Source: Stutzerimonas azotifigens DSM 17556
GTDB taxonomy: Bacteria; Pseudomonadota; Gammaproteobacteria; Pseudomonadales; Pseudomonadaceae
Assembly (NCBI RefSeq): GCF_000425625.1
Contig: NZ_AUDU01000057.1
Span: forward strand, 1-59,660
Direction of reading: 5' to 3'
Length of the DNA: 59,660 nt
Shown here: one piece after another, positions 45,272 through 53,419 of the stretch
How the letters are laid out: the number at the start of each line of letters is the position of its first letter
Position numbering within the stretch: the first letter of the stretch is position 1
Translations under genes and position numbers: made by a program
The notes under the pieces: generated by a model
Databases searched by the model: none
Seen by the model: only the letters and a program-made list of their open reading frames with translations
What the model was told of the DNA's origin: nothing

Positions 45272-45963
45272 TGGCCCTGCTGGACACCGCCTGCGACTTC
45301 TCCGGACCGGTCTATCGCAACATCGTCTCGCTGCGGGTGTCGGCCAACCTGTTCGACGACCTGGTGCCCAATGCCCGCGCCCAGGACGTCGCCAACGCCG
45401 CCGAGATGCGCGTGCGCCACGTCGGCCCCGGGGTGATCGAACGCGGCCTGGGCTACAGCGAGGCGATCGGCTATCCGTTCGAGGCCGACGCCAGTGTCGC
45501 CAGCCGCTACGGCGATGGCAGCATCCGCGTCTGGTACGGCGCGCTGGACGAGGCCACCGCGCTGGCCGAGACCTGCTACCACCAGATCCAGATGCTGCGC
45601 GACATCGAGGGCTTGGACCGGGTGGTGACGCGCTACCGCAAGGTCTGGCAGGTGCAGGCCGCCGGGCTGTTCATCGACCTGCGCGGCAAGCTCGCCGAAC
45701 ACCCGAAACTGGTCGCCGACGACTACGCCGCCACCCAGGCGATCGGCAAACGCCTGGCCCACGAGGGCCTACCCGGCGTGCTCTACCCCTCCGCACGCTG
45801 GCCCGGCGACTGCCTGGCGACCTTCCGCGCCGACCCGCTGAGCCAGCCATCGCAGCGCTACGACCTGACCTACCACATCGACCCGCTGGCCGGCGCGGTG
45901 ACGGTCGAGCGCGAGCCCGGGCGCACCTGGTGCCGCCTGACCCTGGCCGAGCTGCACCGCTGA
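45271..45963 (+). CDS. RES-domain toxin
   Basis: The 230-aa protein belongs to the RES family, whose members degrade or phosphorolyse NAD+ when freed from antitoxin, stopping growth. Family landmarks are VYRNIVSLRVSANLFDDLV near the start, RYGDGSIRVWYGALDEATALAETCYH, and GLPGVLYPSARWPGDCLATFRAD. The start overlaps the antitoxin stop. Length is normal and no frame damage is seen, so the pair looks intact. Confidence 0.93.
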   Translation: MALLDTACDFSGPVYRNIVSLRVSANLFDDLVPNARAQDVANAAEMRVRHVGPGVIERGLGYSEAIGYPFEADASVASRYGDGSIRVWYGALDEATALAETCYHQIQMLRDIEGLDRVVTRYRKVWQVQAAGLFIDLRGKLAEHPKLVADDYAATQAIGKRLAHEGLPGVLYPSARWPGDCLATFRADPLSQPSQRYDLTYHIDPLAGAVTVEREPGRTWCRLTLAELHR

Positions 45964-45971
45964 GAACCTGC

Positions 45972-47339
45972 TCAGGCCTGGGTCAGGTACCAGCGCCAGT
46001 CCTGCTCGCCGACCTCGCCCATGAACTGCCGGTATTCGGCGCGCTTGATCGCCAGGTAGACGTCGAGGAAGGCGCCGCCCAGCGTCTCGCGCGCCCAGGC
46101 CGAGTGTTCCAGCGCGCAGAGCGCGGTGTGCCAGTCGGTCGGCAGCGGCTCGCCGGCCTGCGCATAACCGTTGCCGACCACCGGCGCGCCCGGATCGAGC
46201 CCCTCGCGCAGGCCGCGCCGAACGCCCGCGAGAATGGCCGCGGCGGCCAGGTAGGGGTTGGCGTCGGCGCCGCAGATGCGGTGCTCGATGTGCCGGCTGG
46301 CGGCCGGGCCGCCGGGCACGCGGAACGACACCGTGCGGTTGTTGACGCCCCAGCTGCGTGCCAGAGGCGCATAGCTGTTGGCCTGGAAGCGGCGGAAGGA
46401 ATTGGCGTTCGGGCAGAACAGCGCCAGCGAGTCGGCCAGGGTCGCCATCATCCCGCCGATCGCCTGGCGCAGCAGCGGCGTGCCGGCCGGATCCTCGCTG
46501 GCGAACAGGTTGCGCCCCTGCGCATCGGCCAGGCTGAGGTGCAGGTGCAGGCCGTTGCCGGCCAGGTCGCCGAAAGGCTTGGCCATGAAGCAGGCCTGCA
46601 GCCCGTGGGCGTTGGCCACGCCCTTGACCAGGCGCTTGTAGCGCACGCCCTCGTCCATCGCCTGCAACGCGTCGAAGCGGTGCTCGAGGGTGATCTCCAG
46701 CTGCCCCGGTGCATACTCGGAAATTGCCGTGCGCGCCGGCAGACCCTGGGCCTCGCAGGCGGCATAGAGGTCGTCGAGGAACGGCTGCAGCTGCTCCAGC
46801 TCGTAGATGCCGTAGACCTGGGTGGCATGCGGCCGCGCACCGTTCACCTGCCGCGCCGGCAGCGGCCGGCCGTGGGCGTCGCGCTCGCGGTCGAGCAGGT
46901 AGAACTCCAGCTCCACCGCCATCACCGGATACAGGCCGTCGGCCTGCAGCGCTTCGATGGCCCGCGCCAGCAGGTGCCGCGGATCGGCCACCGCCGCCGG
47001 CAGGCCATGTTCGGGGTGCATGCTGACCTGCACCTGGCCGGTCGGCTGCCGACGCCAGGGCTGCAGGCAGAGGCTGCCCGGCAGCGGGAAGGTCCAGCAG
47101 TCGGCATCGCCGACGTCCCAGACCAGCCCGGTCTCGTCGACGTCCTCGCCGTTCACGGTCAGGCCGAGAATGGTACTCGGCAGCGGCCGGCCGTGTTCGA
47201 ACACCGCGCGCAGCTCGTCGCGGTGCAGCAGCTTGCCGCGCGGCACGCCGCACGGGTCGATCAGGAACAGTTCGATATGGCGCACCTCGGGGTGCGCGGC
47301 GAGGAAGGCTTCGGCCTCCCGGGGATCGGCGAATCGCAT
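45972..47339 (-). CDS. Glutamine-synthetase-family gamma-glutamyl-amine ligase (PuuA/SpuB-like)
   Basis: The 455-aa protein is a type I glutamine-synthetase homologue lacking the adenylylation site. It has the beta-grasp start (RHIELFLIDPCGVPRGKLLHRDEL), metal and ATP motifs VMAVELEFYLLD, GNGLHLHLSL and the C-terminal RIEHRICGADANPYLAAAAILAG type (HIEHRICGADANPYL). PuuA/SpuB enzymes glutamylate putrescine or other amines for catabolism. The start MRFADPREAEAFLAAHPE is supported by AGAGGA. It follows the aminotransferase gene by 97 bp on the same strand. Confidence 0.9.
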   Translation of the reverse strand: MRFADPREAEAFLAAHPEVRHIELFLIDPCGVPRGKLLHRDELRAVFEHGRPLPSTILGLTVNGEDVDETGLVWDVGDADCWTFPLPGSLCLQPWRRQPTGQVQVSMHPEHGLPAAVADPRHLLARAIEALQADGLYPVMAVELEFYLLDRERDAHGRPLPARQVNGARPHATQVYGIYELEQLQPFLDDLYAACEAQGLPARTAISEYAPGQLEITLEHRFDALQAMDEGVRYKRLVKGVANAHGLQACFMAKPFGDLAGNGLHLHLSLADAQGRNLFASEDPAGTPLLRQAIGGMMATLADSLALFCPNANSFRRFQANSYAPLARSWGVNNRTVSFRVPGGPAASRHIEHRICGADANPYLAAAAILAGVRRGLREGLDPGAPVVGNGYAQAGEPLPTDWHTALCALEHSAWARETLGGAFLDVYLAIKRAEYRQFMGEVGEQDWRWYLTQA

Positions 47340-47436
47340 GGGGCATCCTCTGGCTGACATCGGAAACGCGGGCGCAGCCCGCGGGGAAACCGGCGTCAGC
47401 GCCCGGGTGCGATGCCGGAAGGGTAGCGGGCCATGT

Positions 47437-48831
47437 TCAGTCCTCGCGCGCGCCGGGCAGCGCCAGCAGTTCGCCGAGCCCTTCATCGAGGGTGGCCAGC
47501 AGGCGGTCGATGTCCGCCGCGGTGGTGTCCGGGCAGCAGAGCGTCATGTTGTGGAACGGCGTGATCAGGATGCCGCGGTTGATCAGGTACAGATGCAGGG
47601 CCATCTGCAGGCTGTCGTGGAAGGCCGCCTCGGCCTCGGCGCCATTGCGCGGCGGCCGTTCGCAGAACTGGAATTCGCAGCGCGCGCCGAGCTCGGTCAC
47701 CGTCCAGCGCAGGCGGTGACGGCCTATCACCTGGCGCAGGCCCTCGGCCAGCCGCGCCGCCTGCGCGTGCATGTGGGCGTAGGCGGCATCGGTCATCACC
47801 TCTTCGAGGTTGGCGCGCATGCAGTGCATGGCCAGCGCGTTGGCCGACAGCGTGGTGCCCATGCCGCTGTGGCCGTGCCCGCCCGGCGCCTCGGCGGCAT
47901 GCGCGCGGGCGATCCGCATGGCCTCGGCCATCGCCGCGCTGCAGCCGTAGACCGAACAGGGCACGCCGCCGGCGATCGGCTTGCCGAGAGTGACGAAGTC
48001 CGGCTCCAGGCCCCAGGCGCGGGTGCAGCCGCCGGGGCCGGTGGAGATGGTGTGGGTCTCGTCGACGATCAGCAGGCTGCCGTACTGCCGGGTGAGCCGG
48101 CGCAGGGCGTCGAGGTAGCCGGGCTCGGGCAGCACCATGCCGATGTTGGTCATCGCCGGTTCGCAGAGCACCGCCGCCACGTCGCCAGGGGCCAGCGCCG
48201 CCTCCAGCGCCGGCAGGTCGTTGAACGGCACCGCGCGGCTGGTCTTGGCCAGGTTGCGCGCCTGGCCGATCAGCCCGGGGCGATGCACGGTGCGGCCGTC
48301 GCGGTCGCGGACCATCACGTCGTCGACGGTGCCGTGGTAGCAGCCGTCGAACACCAGCAGCACCTTGCGCCCGGTGATCGCCCGCGCCCAGCGGATGACG
48401 AAGCGGTTGGCGTCGGTGGCGGTGGTCGCCACCTGCCAGTAGGGCAGGCCGAAGCGCGCCGCCAGCCGCTCGCCGCAGACCACCGCGTCCTCGCCCGGGA
48501 GCATGGTGGTCAGGCCGTTGCCGGCCTGCTCGGCGATAGCGCGGGCGATGGGCGCCGGCGAATGGCCGAACATGCTGCCGGTGTCGCCAAGGCAGAAGTC
48601 GAGGTAGTCGTGCCCGTCGACGTCGTGGAAGCGGTTGCCGCGGGCGCGCTCGACGAACAGCGGGACCGGCGTCGACCAGTCGCTCATCCAGTGCATCGGC
48701 ACGCCGCCGAAGAGGGAACGTCGGGCCCGTTCGGCCAGGGCGACCGAACGCGGGTTGTGCTGCAGGAAGCGCTGCCGTTCGCCGGCGGCGAAGGCTTGGA
48801 CGGCGGACTCGGCGATGCCACTGGCGGTCAT
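47437..48831 (-). CDS. Class III PLP-dependent aminotransferase
   Basis: The 464-aa enzyme resembles the glutamate-1-semialdehyde aminomutase-like group of class III transaminases. PLP motifs include VFDGCYHGTVDDVMV, LLIVDETHTIS (the Asp) and DFVTLGKPIAGG (Schiff-base Lys). It is probably an amine or omega-amino-acid transaminase acting with the adjacent gamma-glutamyl-amine ligase; it is not close to SpuC. The ATG at 48831 is used; a GTG at 48861 would lie inside the palindrome upstream. Confidence 0.88.
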   Translation of the reverse strand: MTASGIAESAVQAFAAGERQRFLQHNPRSVALAERARRSLFGGVPMHWMSDWSTPVPLFVERARGNRFHDVDGHDYLDFCLGDTGSMFGHSPAPIARAIAEQAGNGLTTMLPGEDAVVCGERLAARFGLPYWQVATTATDANRFVIRWARAITGRKVLLVFDGCYHGTVDDVMVRDRDGRTVHRPGLIGQARNLAKTSRAVPFNDLPALEAALAPGDVAAVLCEPAMTNIGMVLPEPGYLDALRRLTRQYGSLLIVDETHTISTGPGGCTRAWGLEPDFVTLGKPIAGGVPCSVYGCSAAMAEAMRIARAHAAEAPGGHGHSGMGTTLSANALAMHCMRANLEEVMTDAAYAHMHAQAARLAEGLRQVIGRHRLRWTVTELGARCEFQFCERPPRNGAEAEAAFHDSLQMALHLYLINRGILITPFHNMTLCCPDTTAADIDRLLATLDEGLGELLALPGARED

Positions 48832-48843
48832 GTTGAACGTCTC

Positions 48844-48859
48844 GTTCGTTTTAACGAAC
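48844..48859. promoter_or_regulatory. Palindromic operator before the aminotransferase operon
   Basis: GTTCGTTTTAACGAAC is a perfect inverted repeat (7-bp arms, TT centre) 13 bp upstream of the chosen aminotransferase start. It looks like a TetR- or GntR-type site, but no such regulator gene lies in the window. Confidence 0.65.
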
Positions 48860-48912
48860 ACATCATTGGCGTTCCGCCGGGTTCGCGCAAGTACCGCCCC
48901 GTCCGGCCGCGT

Positions 48913-49320
48913 TCAGCTTTCCAGCCAGACGTCGCGCGCCCAGTGCCAGACCGAATCCCAGCTCTCGTCGGTCAGCTCCTCGCTGTCGCCGTCCCAGAGC
49001 AGCACCTGGCCCTCGGCATCCACCGCGTAGTAATCGGCGCCGTCCTGGCACAGCGGCACCAGGTCGCGCGGCAGGCCGGCGTCCCAGGCGTTGGCGGCGA
49101 CCTCCGGCAGGTAGGTGTGCGACTGCGGGTCGGTGACCGTGACCGGCTCGAGGCGTCCGTAGACCACGTCGCTGACCTTGAGCAGGAATTCGCGCAGATC
49201 GAACGGCAGGCCGATCAGCAGCTCCTCTTCGATCTCCACCAGCAGGTCGTCGTCCGGCAGCTCCAGCGGCACCGGCACCGGCTCGTTGCGTTCGCGCAGC
49301 TCGTCGATCACTTCTTCCAT
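48913..49320 (-). CDS. SMI1/KNR4 (SUKH) family protein
   Basis: The 135-aa acidic protein matches the SUKH fold: LPFDLREFLLKVSDVVYGRLEPVTV, then LPRDLVPLCQDGADYYAVDAEGQVLLWDGDS and a C-terminal Trp-rich WDSVWHWARDVWL. SUKH proteins often serve as immunity proteins to contact-dependent toxins, but isolated copies like this are common in pseudomonads; no toxin gene is adjacent. GGGGGAG lies before the ATG. Confidence 0.88.
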   Translation of the reverse strand: MEEVIDELRERNEPVPVPLELPDDDLLVEIEEELLIGLPFDLREFLLKVSDVVYGRLEPVTVTDPQSHTYLPEVAANAWDAGLPRDLVPLCQDGADYYAVDAEGQVLLWDGDSEELTDESWDSVWHWARDVWLES

Positions 49321-49401
49321 GGCATCTCCCCCATTGCGACCCGCTCACCGAATGCGGGAATGGCAGCAGCATAAGACCGGCGCCAGTCGAATGACAGCCA
49401 T

Positions 49402-50394
49402 CTAGTTCAACGCGTCGAGCAGCGCACGGTGGAAACGTTCCGGCGCCTGGATCTGCGGCGAATGGCCGAGGTCGGGAAAGGTCACCAGGGTCGCCTCGGG
49501 TATCCGCCCGGCCACCTGCGGCGCCAGCGCCCGGTAGTTGCCGAGCGTCTTGCGCACGCCCTCGGGCGCCGCGTCCTTGCCGATCGCGGTGTTGTCCTGC
49601 TCGCCGATCAGCAGCAGCGTCGGCACCTGCAGCCGGTCGATCTCGTGGATCACCGGCTGGGTGTAGACCATGTCGTAGGTTAGCGCCGAGTTCCACGCCA
49701 CGCGCTCGTGGCCAGGGCCGCGGAACAGCCCGGCCTGCATCTCGACCCAGCGGTCGTATTCGGGGCGCCACTGGCCGGCGTAATAGGTGTTCTGCTGGTA
49801 GGCGCGGATGCCCTTGGCGCTGGTTTCCAGCTCGCGGGCGTACCACTGGTCGATACTGCGGTAGGGCACGCCGAGCGCCTTCCAGTCCTCCAGGCCGATG
49901 GGATTGACCAGCACCAGCCGCTCGACCCGGTCCGGGTAGAGCAGCGCGTGCCGCACCGCCAGCATGCCGCCCATGGAGTGCCCCATCACCGAATAGCGCT
50001 CGATGCCCAGATGTTCCATCAGCGCCTGGGTGTTCATCGCCAGTTGTTGGAAACTGTACTGGTAATGGTCGGGCTTGCTCGAGCGGCAGAAGCCGATCTG
50101 GTCCGGCACCACCACCCGGTAGCCGGCCTCGACCAGCGCCCTGATGGTGCCTTCCCAGGTGGCGCCGCAGAAGTTCTTGCCGTGCAGCAGCACGAAGGTC
50201 CTGCCGCTGTCCTGGGCGGGGCGCACGTCCATGTAGCTCATCTCCAGGGTCTGGCCCTGGGTCTGGAGCGTCAGCACCCGGCTCGGATGTGGGTAGTCGA
50301 AGCCCTCCAGGCGCTCGCCGTAGCGGGCGGGCGCCTCGGCCAGGGCCTGGCCGGAGAGCGACAGCAGGATGATGGCGAGACAGCGCTTGCGCAT
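49402..50394 (-). CDS. Secreted alpha/beta hydrolase
   Basis: The 330-aa protein has a signal peptide (about 1-19, ending QALA) and an alpha/beta hydrolase fold. The oxyanion motif is LLHGKNFCG, the nucleophile is S140 in MGHSMGG, and the acid and base are probably the Asp in GEQDNT and the His in LGHSPQ. The Cys-containing loop KNFCGATW and GFCRSSKP could form a disulfide. It is probably a periplasmic esterase or lipase-like enzyme of unknown substrate. No partner gene is evident. Confidence 0.87.
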   Translation of the reverse strand: MRKRCLAIILLSLSGQALAEAPARYGERLEGFDYPHPSRVLTLQTQGQTLEMSYMDVRPAQDSGRTFVLLHGKNFCGATWEGTIRALVEAGYRVVVPDQIGFCRSSKPDHYQYSFQQLAMNTQALMEHLGIERYSVMGHSMGGMLAVRHALLYPDRVERLVLVNPIGLEDWKALGVPYRSIDQWYARELETSAKGIRAYQQNTYYAGQWRPEYDRWVEMQAGLFRGPGHERVAWNSALTYDMVYTQPVIHEIDRLQVPTLLLIGEQDNTAIGKDAAPEGVRKTLGNYRALAPQVAGRIPEATLVTFPDLGHSPQIQAPERFHRALLDALN

Positions 50395-50641
50395 GCGGCG
50401 ACCCCCGTTTTCCTCGGTTCTGCTTCAGAGGCGCCGATCCCCTTTCGGTTCGCCGGCAGGAAGATTTTTTGTTGCCCGATGCCGCCGCCGCCAAGTGGCC
50501 AGGGCGCAGACGACACGCTAAAGTGGCCAGCCAGCCGAAACCTGCGCGTTGCCGAAGTGCCCTCCGCCGCGTCCGGCTCAGGAAGAACATTCGGCCGGAA
50601 CCTGCGACCCATCCGTCGTCCGGTCTTGAAGAGGAGGCCTC

Positions 50642-52897
50642 GTGGCCACTGTGCAAGAGCCAGCCGCGCCGTTCGACCCTATCGCCCAGTGCGCCGATGA
50701 ACCCATCCAGATTCCCGGCAGCATCCAGCCGCACGGGTTCCTGTTCGTCGTCGACGAGCCCCGGCTGACGCTCGTCCAGGTCAGTCGCAACGTCGAACAG
50801 TGGCTCGGGATCGCGGCCGAGGCGCTGCTCGGCCTCCCGCTCGGCGAGCTCGTCCCCGACCCGGAGGTAGGCGAGCGGTTGCGCCAGCTGACCGAAGGCG
50901 ATCCGAATCCGTTCCACCTGCGCGACCTCAGCCTGCGGCTCGGCACCCGGCAGAGCGAGACCTTCGCGCTCATGGGCCATCGCTACGCCGGGCGGCTGAT
51001 CGTCGAATTCGAGCGCGCCGGCGATCCCCGCCAGGCCTACGACGACCTCTACCCGCTGATGCGCACCTTCGTCACCCAGCTGCAGGACGCCGACGGGGTG
51101 GCGTGCCTGTGCGAGCTGGCGGTACGCGAGGTCAAGCGCATGACCGGCTTCGGCCGGGTCAAGGCCTATCGCTTCGACGCCGAGGGCAACGGGCTGGTGC
51201 TCGCCGAACAGGCCGACGACGGTTACCCGCGCTACCTGGGCCTGAGCTTTCCGGCCTCCGACATCCCGCCGCAGGCGCGCCGGCTTTACTGCGACAACCT
51301 GATCCGGATGATTCCAGACGCCAACTACCGGCCGGCAGCGCTGGTGCCACCGTCCGACCCGCGCACCGGCGCGCCGCTGGACCTGAGCTTCGCCTCGCTG
51401 CGCAGCGTGTCGCCGGTGCACCTGCAGTACATGCGCAACATGGGCACGCTGGCCTCGATGTCCATCTCCATCGTCATCGGCGGCCGCCTGTGGGGACTGA
51501 TCTCCTGCCACGACGCACAGCCGCGCCAGGTCAGCTACCAGACCCGCACCGCCTGCGAACTGCTCGGCCGCGTGCTGGCCCTGCAGATCGAGGCCAAGGA
51601 GGCGCGCGCGCTCGACCGCCGCAAGCTGGAGCTGCGCCAGCAGCTGGTGCACCTGCTGGCGGCGATGGCCGACTGCGACAGCCTGGTCGAAGGCTTCAAG
51701 AGCGTCAGCGACGCCGTGCTCTCTTTCGCCCGCGCCGGCGGCGCGGCCATCATTGCCGGCGCCCAGTGCGAAACCGCGGGCGAGGTCCCGCCGATCGCGG
51801 ACATCCTCGCCCTCACCCGCTGGCTCGGCGAGCGGCCCGAACAGCCCTTGTTCCACAGCGACAACCTCGCCCGCGACCTGCCGCACCTGCCGCAGCTGGC
51901 CGGGCACTCGGCCGGCGTGCTGTGCCTGTCGATCTCGCGGCTGCATCCGCACTACCTGATCTGGTTCCGCCCCGAGCGGATCAAGACCGTGCACTGGGCC
52001 GGGCAACCGGAGAAGGACCTGCGCTCCGACGGCACGCTCGGCCCGCGGCACAGCTTCGAACGCTGGCAGGAGACCGTCCGTGGCCACTCGCTGGCCTGGG
52101 AGCCGGTGGAGCTCGAACTGGCCCTGGAGCTGCGCAACGCAGTGCTCGGCATCGTCCTGCGCAAGGCCGAGGAGCTGGCCCAGCTGGCCGGCGAGCTGAA
52201 GCAGACCAACAAGGAACTGGAGGCTTTCTCCTACAGCGTCTCGCACGACCTGCGCGCGCCGCTGCGGCACATCGCCGGCTACGCCCAGCTGCTCGGCGAG
52301 CTGGAAGGCGGCAAGCTGTCCGAGCGTGGCCGGCGCTTTCTCGACAACATCGGCGATGCCGCGCGCTTCGCCGGCACCCTGGTGGACAACCTGCTGAGCT
52401 TCTCGCAGATGGGCCGCTCCGCCCTGCGCCTGTCGGACGTCAACCTCGAGGCGCTGGTCGAGTCGATTCGCCAGGAGATGGCTCCCGACCTGCAGGGCCG
52501 GCACATCGACTGGCGCCTGCAGCCGATGCCGATCGTGGTCGCCGACGCCGCCTTCATCCACCTGGCGCTGCGCAACCTGCTGTCCAACGCGGTGAAGTAC
52601 ACGCGCCCGCGCGAGCAGGCGGTGATCGAGATCGGCGCCGAAGAGCGTGCCAACGAGGTGATCGTCTACGTACGCGACAACGGCGTCGGCTTCAGCATGC
52701 AGTACGCCGGCAAGCTGTTCGGCGTGTTCCAGCGCCTGCACCGCATGGAGGAATTCGAAGGCACCGGCATCGGCCTGGCCAGCGTGCGGCGCATCGTCGA
52801 ACGGCATGACGGGCGTGTCTGGGCCGAGGGCGAGCCGGACCGGGGTGCCACCTTCTACTTCGCGCTTCCGCGCCTGAACTATTCCGCCTCTGCCTGA
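50642..52897 (+). CDS. bphP: Bacteriophytochrome histidine kinase
   Basis: BphP senses red/far-red light through biliverdin bound to a cysteine near the N-terminus, here C17 (DPIAQCADEPIQIPG). The 751-aa protein has PAS (about 20-125), GAF (about 140-310) with PASDIPPQARRLY (204-216, Asp207) and H260/H290, PHY (about 330-500) with tongue motif PRHSF (468-472), then a kinase domain with H535 in SVSHDLRAPLRH and ATPase motifs. The start GTG follows GAGGAGG. It has no receiver domain; the response regulator follows 13 bp later and the heme oxygenase that makes the pigment is in the same operon. Confidence 0.96.
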   Translation: MATVQEPAAPFDPIAQCADEPIQIPGSIQPHGFLFVVDEPRLTLVQVSRNVEQWLGIAAEALLGLPLGELVPDPEVGERLRQLTEGDPNPFHLRDLSLRLGTRQSETFALMGHRYAGRLIVEFERAGDPRQAYDDLYPLMRTFVTQLQDADGVACLCELAVREVKRMTGFGRVKAYRFDAEGNGLVLAEQADDGYPRYLGLSFPASDIPPQARRLYCDNLIRMIPDANYRPAALVPPSDPRTGAPLDLSFASLRSVSPVHLQYMRNMGTLASMSISIVIGGRLWGLISCHDAQPRQVSYQTRTACELLGRVLALQIEAKEARALDRRKLELRQQLVHLLAAMADCDSLVEGFKSVSDAVLSFARAGGAAIIAGAQCETAGEVPPIADILALTRWLGERPEQPLFHSDNLARDLPHLPQLAGHSAGVLCLSISRLHPHYLIWFRPERIKTVHWAGQPEKDLRSDGTLGPRHSFERWQETVRGHSLAWEPVELELALELRNAVLGIVLRKAEELAQLAGELKQTNKELEAFSYSVSHDLRAPLRHIAGYAQLLGELEGGKLSERGRRFLDNIGDAARFAGTLVDNLLSFSQMGRSALRLSDVNLEALVESIRQEMAPDLQGRHIDWRLQPMPIVVADAAFIHLALRNLLSNAVKYTRPREQAVIEIGAEERANEVIVYVRDNGVGFSMQYAGKLFGVFQRLHRMEEFEGTGIGLASVRRIVERHDGRVWAEGEPDRGATFYFALPRLNYSASA

Positions 52898-52910
52898 CCG
52901 AGAGACGTCG

Positions 52911-53381
52911 ATGCTCAAACCCATACTGCTGGTCGAAGACAACCCCCACGATCTGGAACTGACCCTGGTGGCGCTGGAGCGCAGCCAGCTGGCCAACGAG
53001 GTGGTGGTCCTGCGCGACGGCGCCGAGGCGCTCGATTACCTGAACCGCCGCGGGGCCTATGCCGAACGGGTCGATGGCAACCCGGCGGTGATGCTGCTCG
53101 ACCTCAAGCTGCCCAAGGTCGACGGGCTCGAGGTGCTCAAGGCGGTGCGCGACAGCGCCGAGCTGCGCAGCATCCCGGTGGTCATGCTCACCTCCTCGCG
53201 CGAGGAGCCCGACCTCAAGCGCGCCTACGAACTGGGCGTGAACGCCTACGTGGTCAAGCCCGTGGCCTTCCGCGACTTCGTCGCCGCCATCGCCGACCTG
53301 GGCGTGTTCTGGGCCGTGCTGAACGAGCCGCCGCCCGGTTCCCTGCGACTCGAGCGGCGCACCGGCCGCGCGGGCGACTGA
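52911..53381 (+). CDS. Single-domain response regulator (Rcp1-like)
   Basis: The 156-aa protein is a receiver domain only, with the phosphoacceptor D64 in MLLDLKLPKVDGLEVL, acidic ED pair (VEDNPHDLE) and the conserved Thr/Lys (LTSSRE, VVKPVAF). Its N-terminal half (NEVVVLRDGAEALDYL) matches the phytochrome-linked Rcp1 group. It lies between bphP and the hybrid kinase, so it is the direct partner of BphP or a phosphate carrier between the two kinases. Confidence 0.92.
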   Translation: MLKPILLVEDNPHDLELTLVALERSQLANEVVVLRDGAEALDYLNRRGAYAERVDGNPAVMLLDLKLPKVDGLEVLKAVRDSAELRSIPVVMLTSSREEPDLKRAYELGVNAYVVKPVAFRDFVAAIADLGVFWAVLNEPPPGSLRLERRTGRAGD

Positions 53382-53419
53382 TCGGCGATGGCCGCCTGCA
53401 CCCCGCCTATGGAAAGGTT

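Noticed and set aside
47437..48861. GTG at 48861 as the aminotransferase start
   Set aside because: The codon is inside the perfect palindrome GTTCGTTTTAACGAAC, which is more likely an operator; the ATG at 48831 gives a normal N-terminus.
48863..52996. A 1377-codon minus-strand frame opposite bphP and the alpha/beta hydrolase
   Set aside because: It overlaps complete genes with catalytic motifs; its composition is that of an antisense frame.
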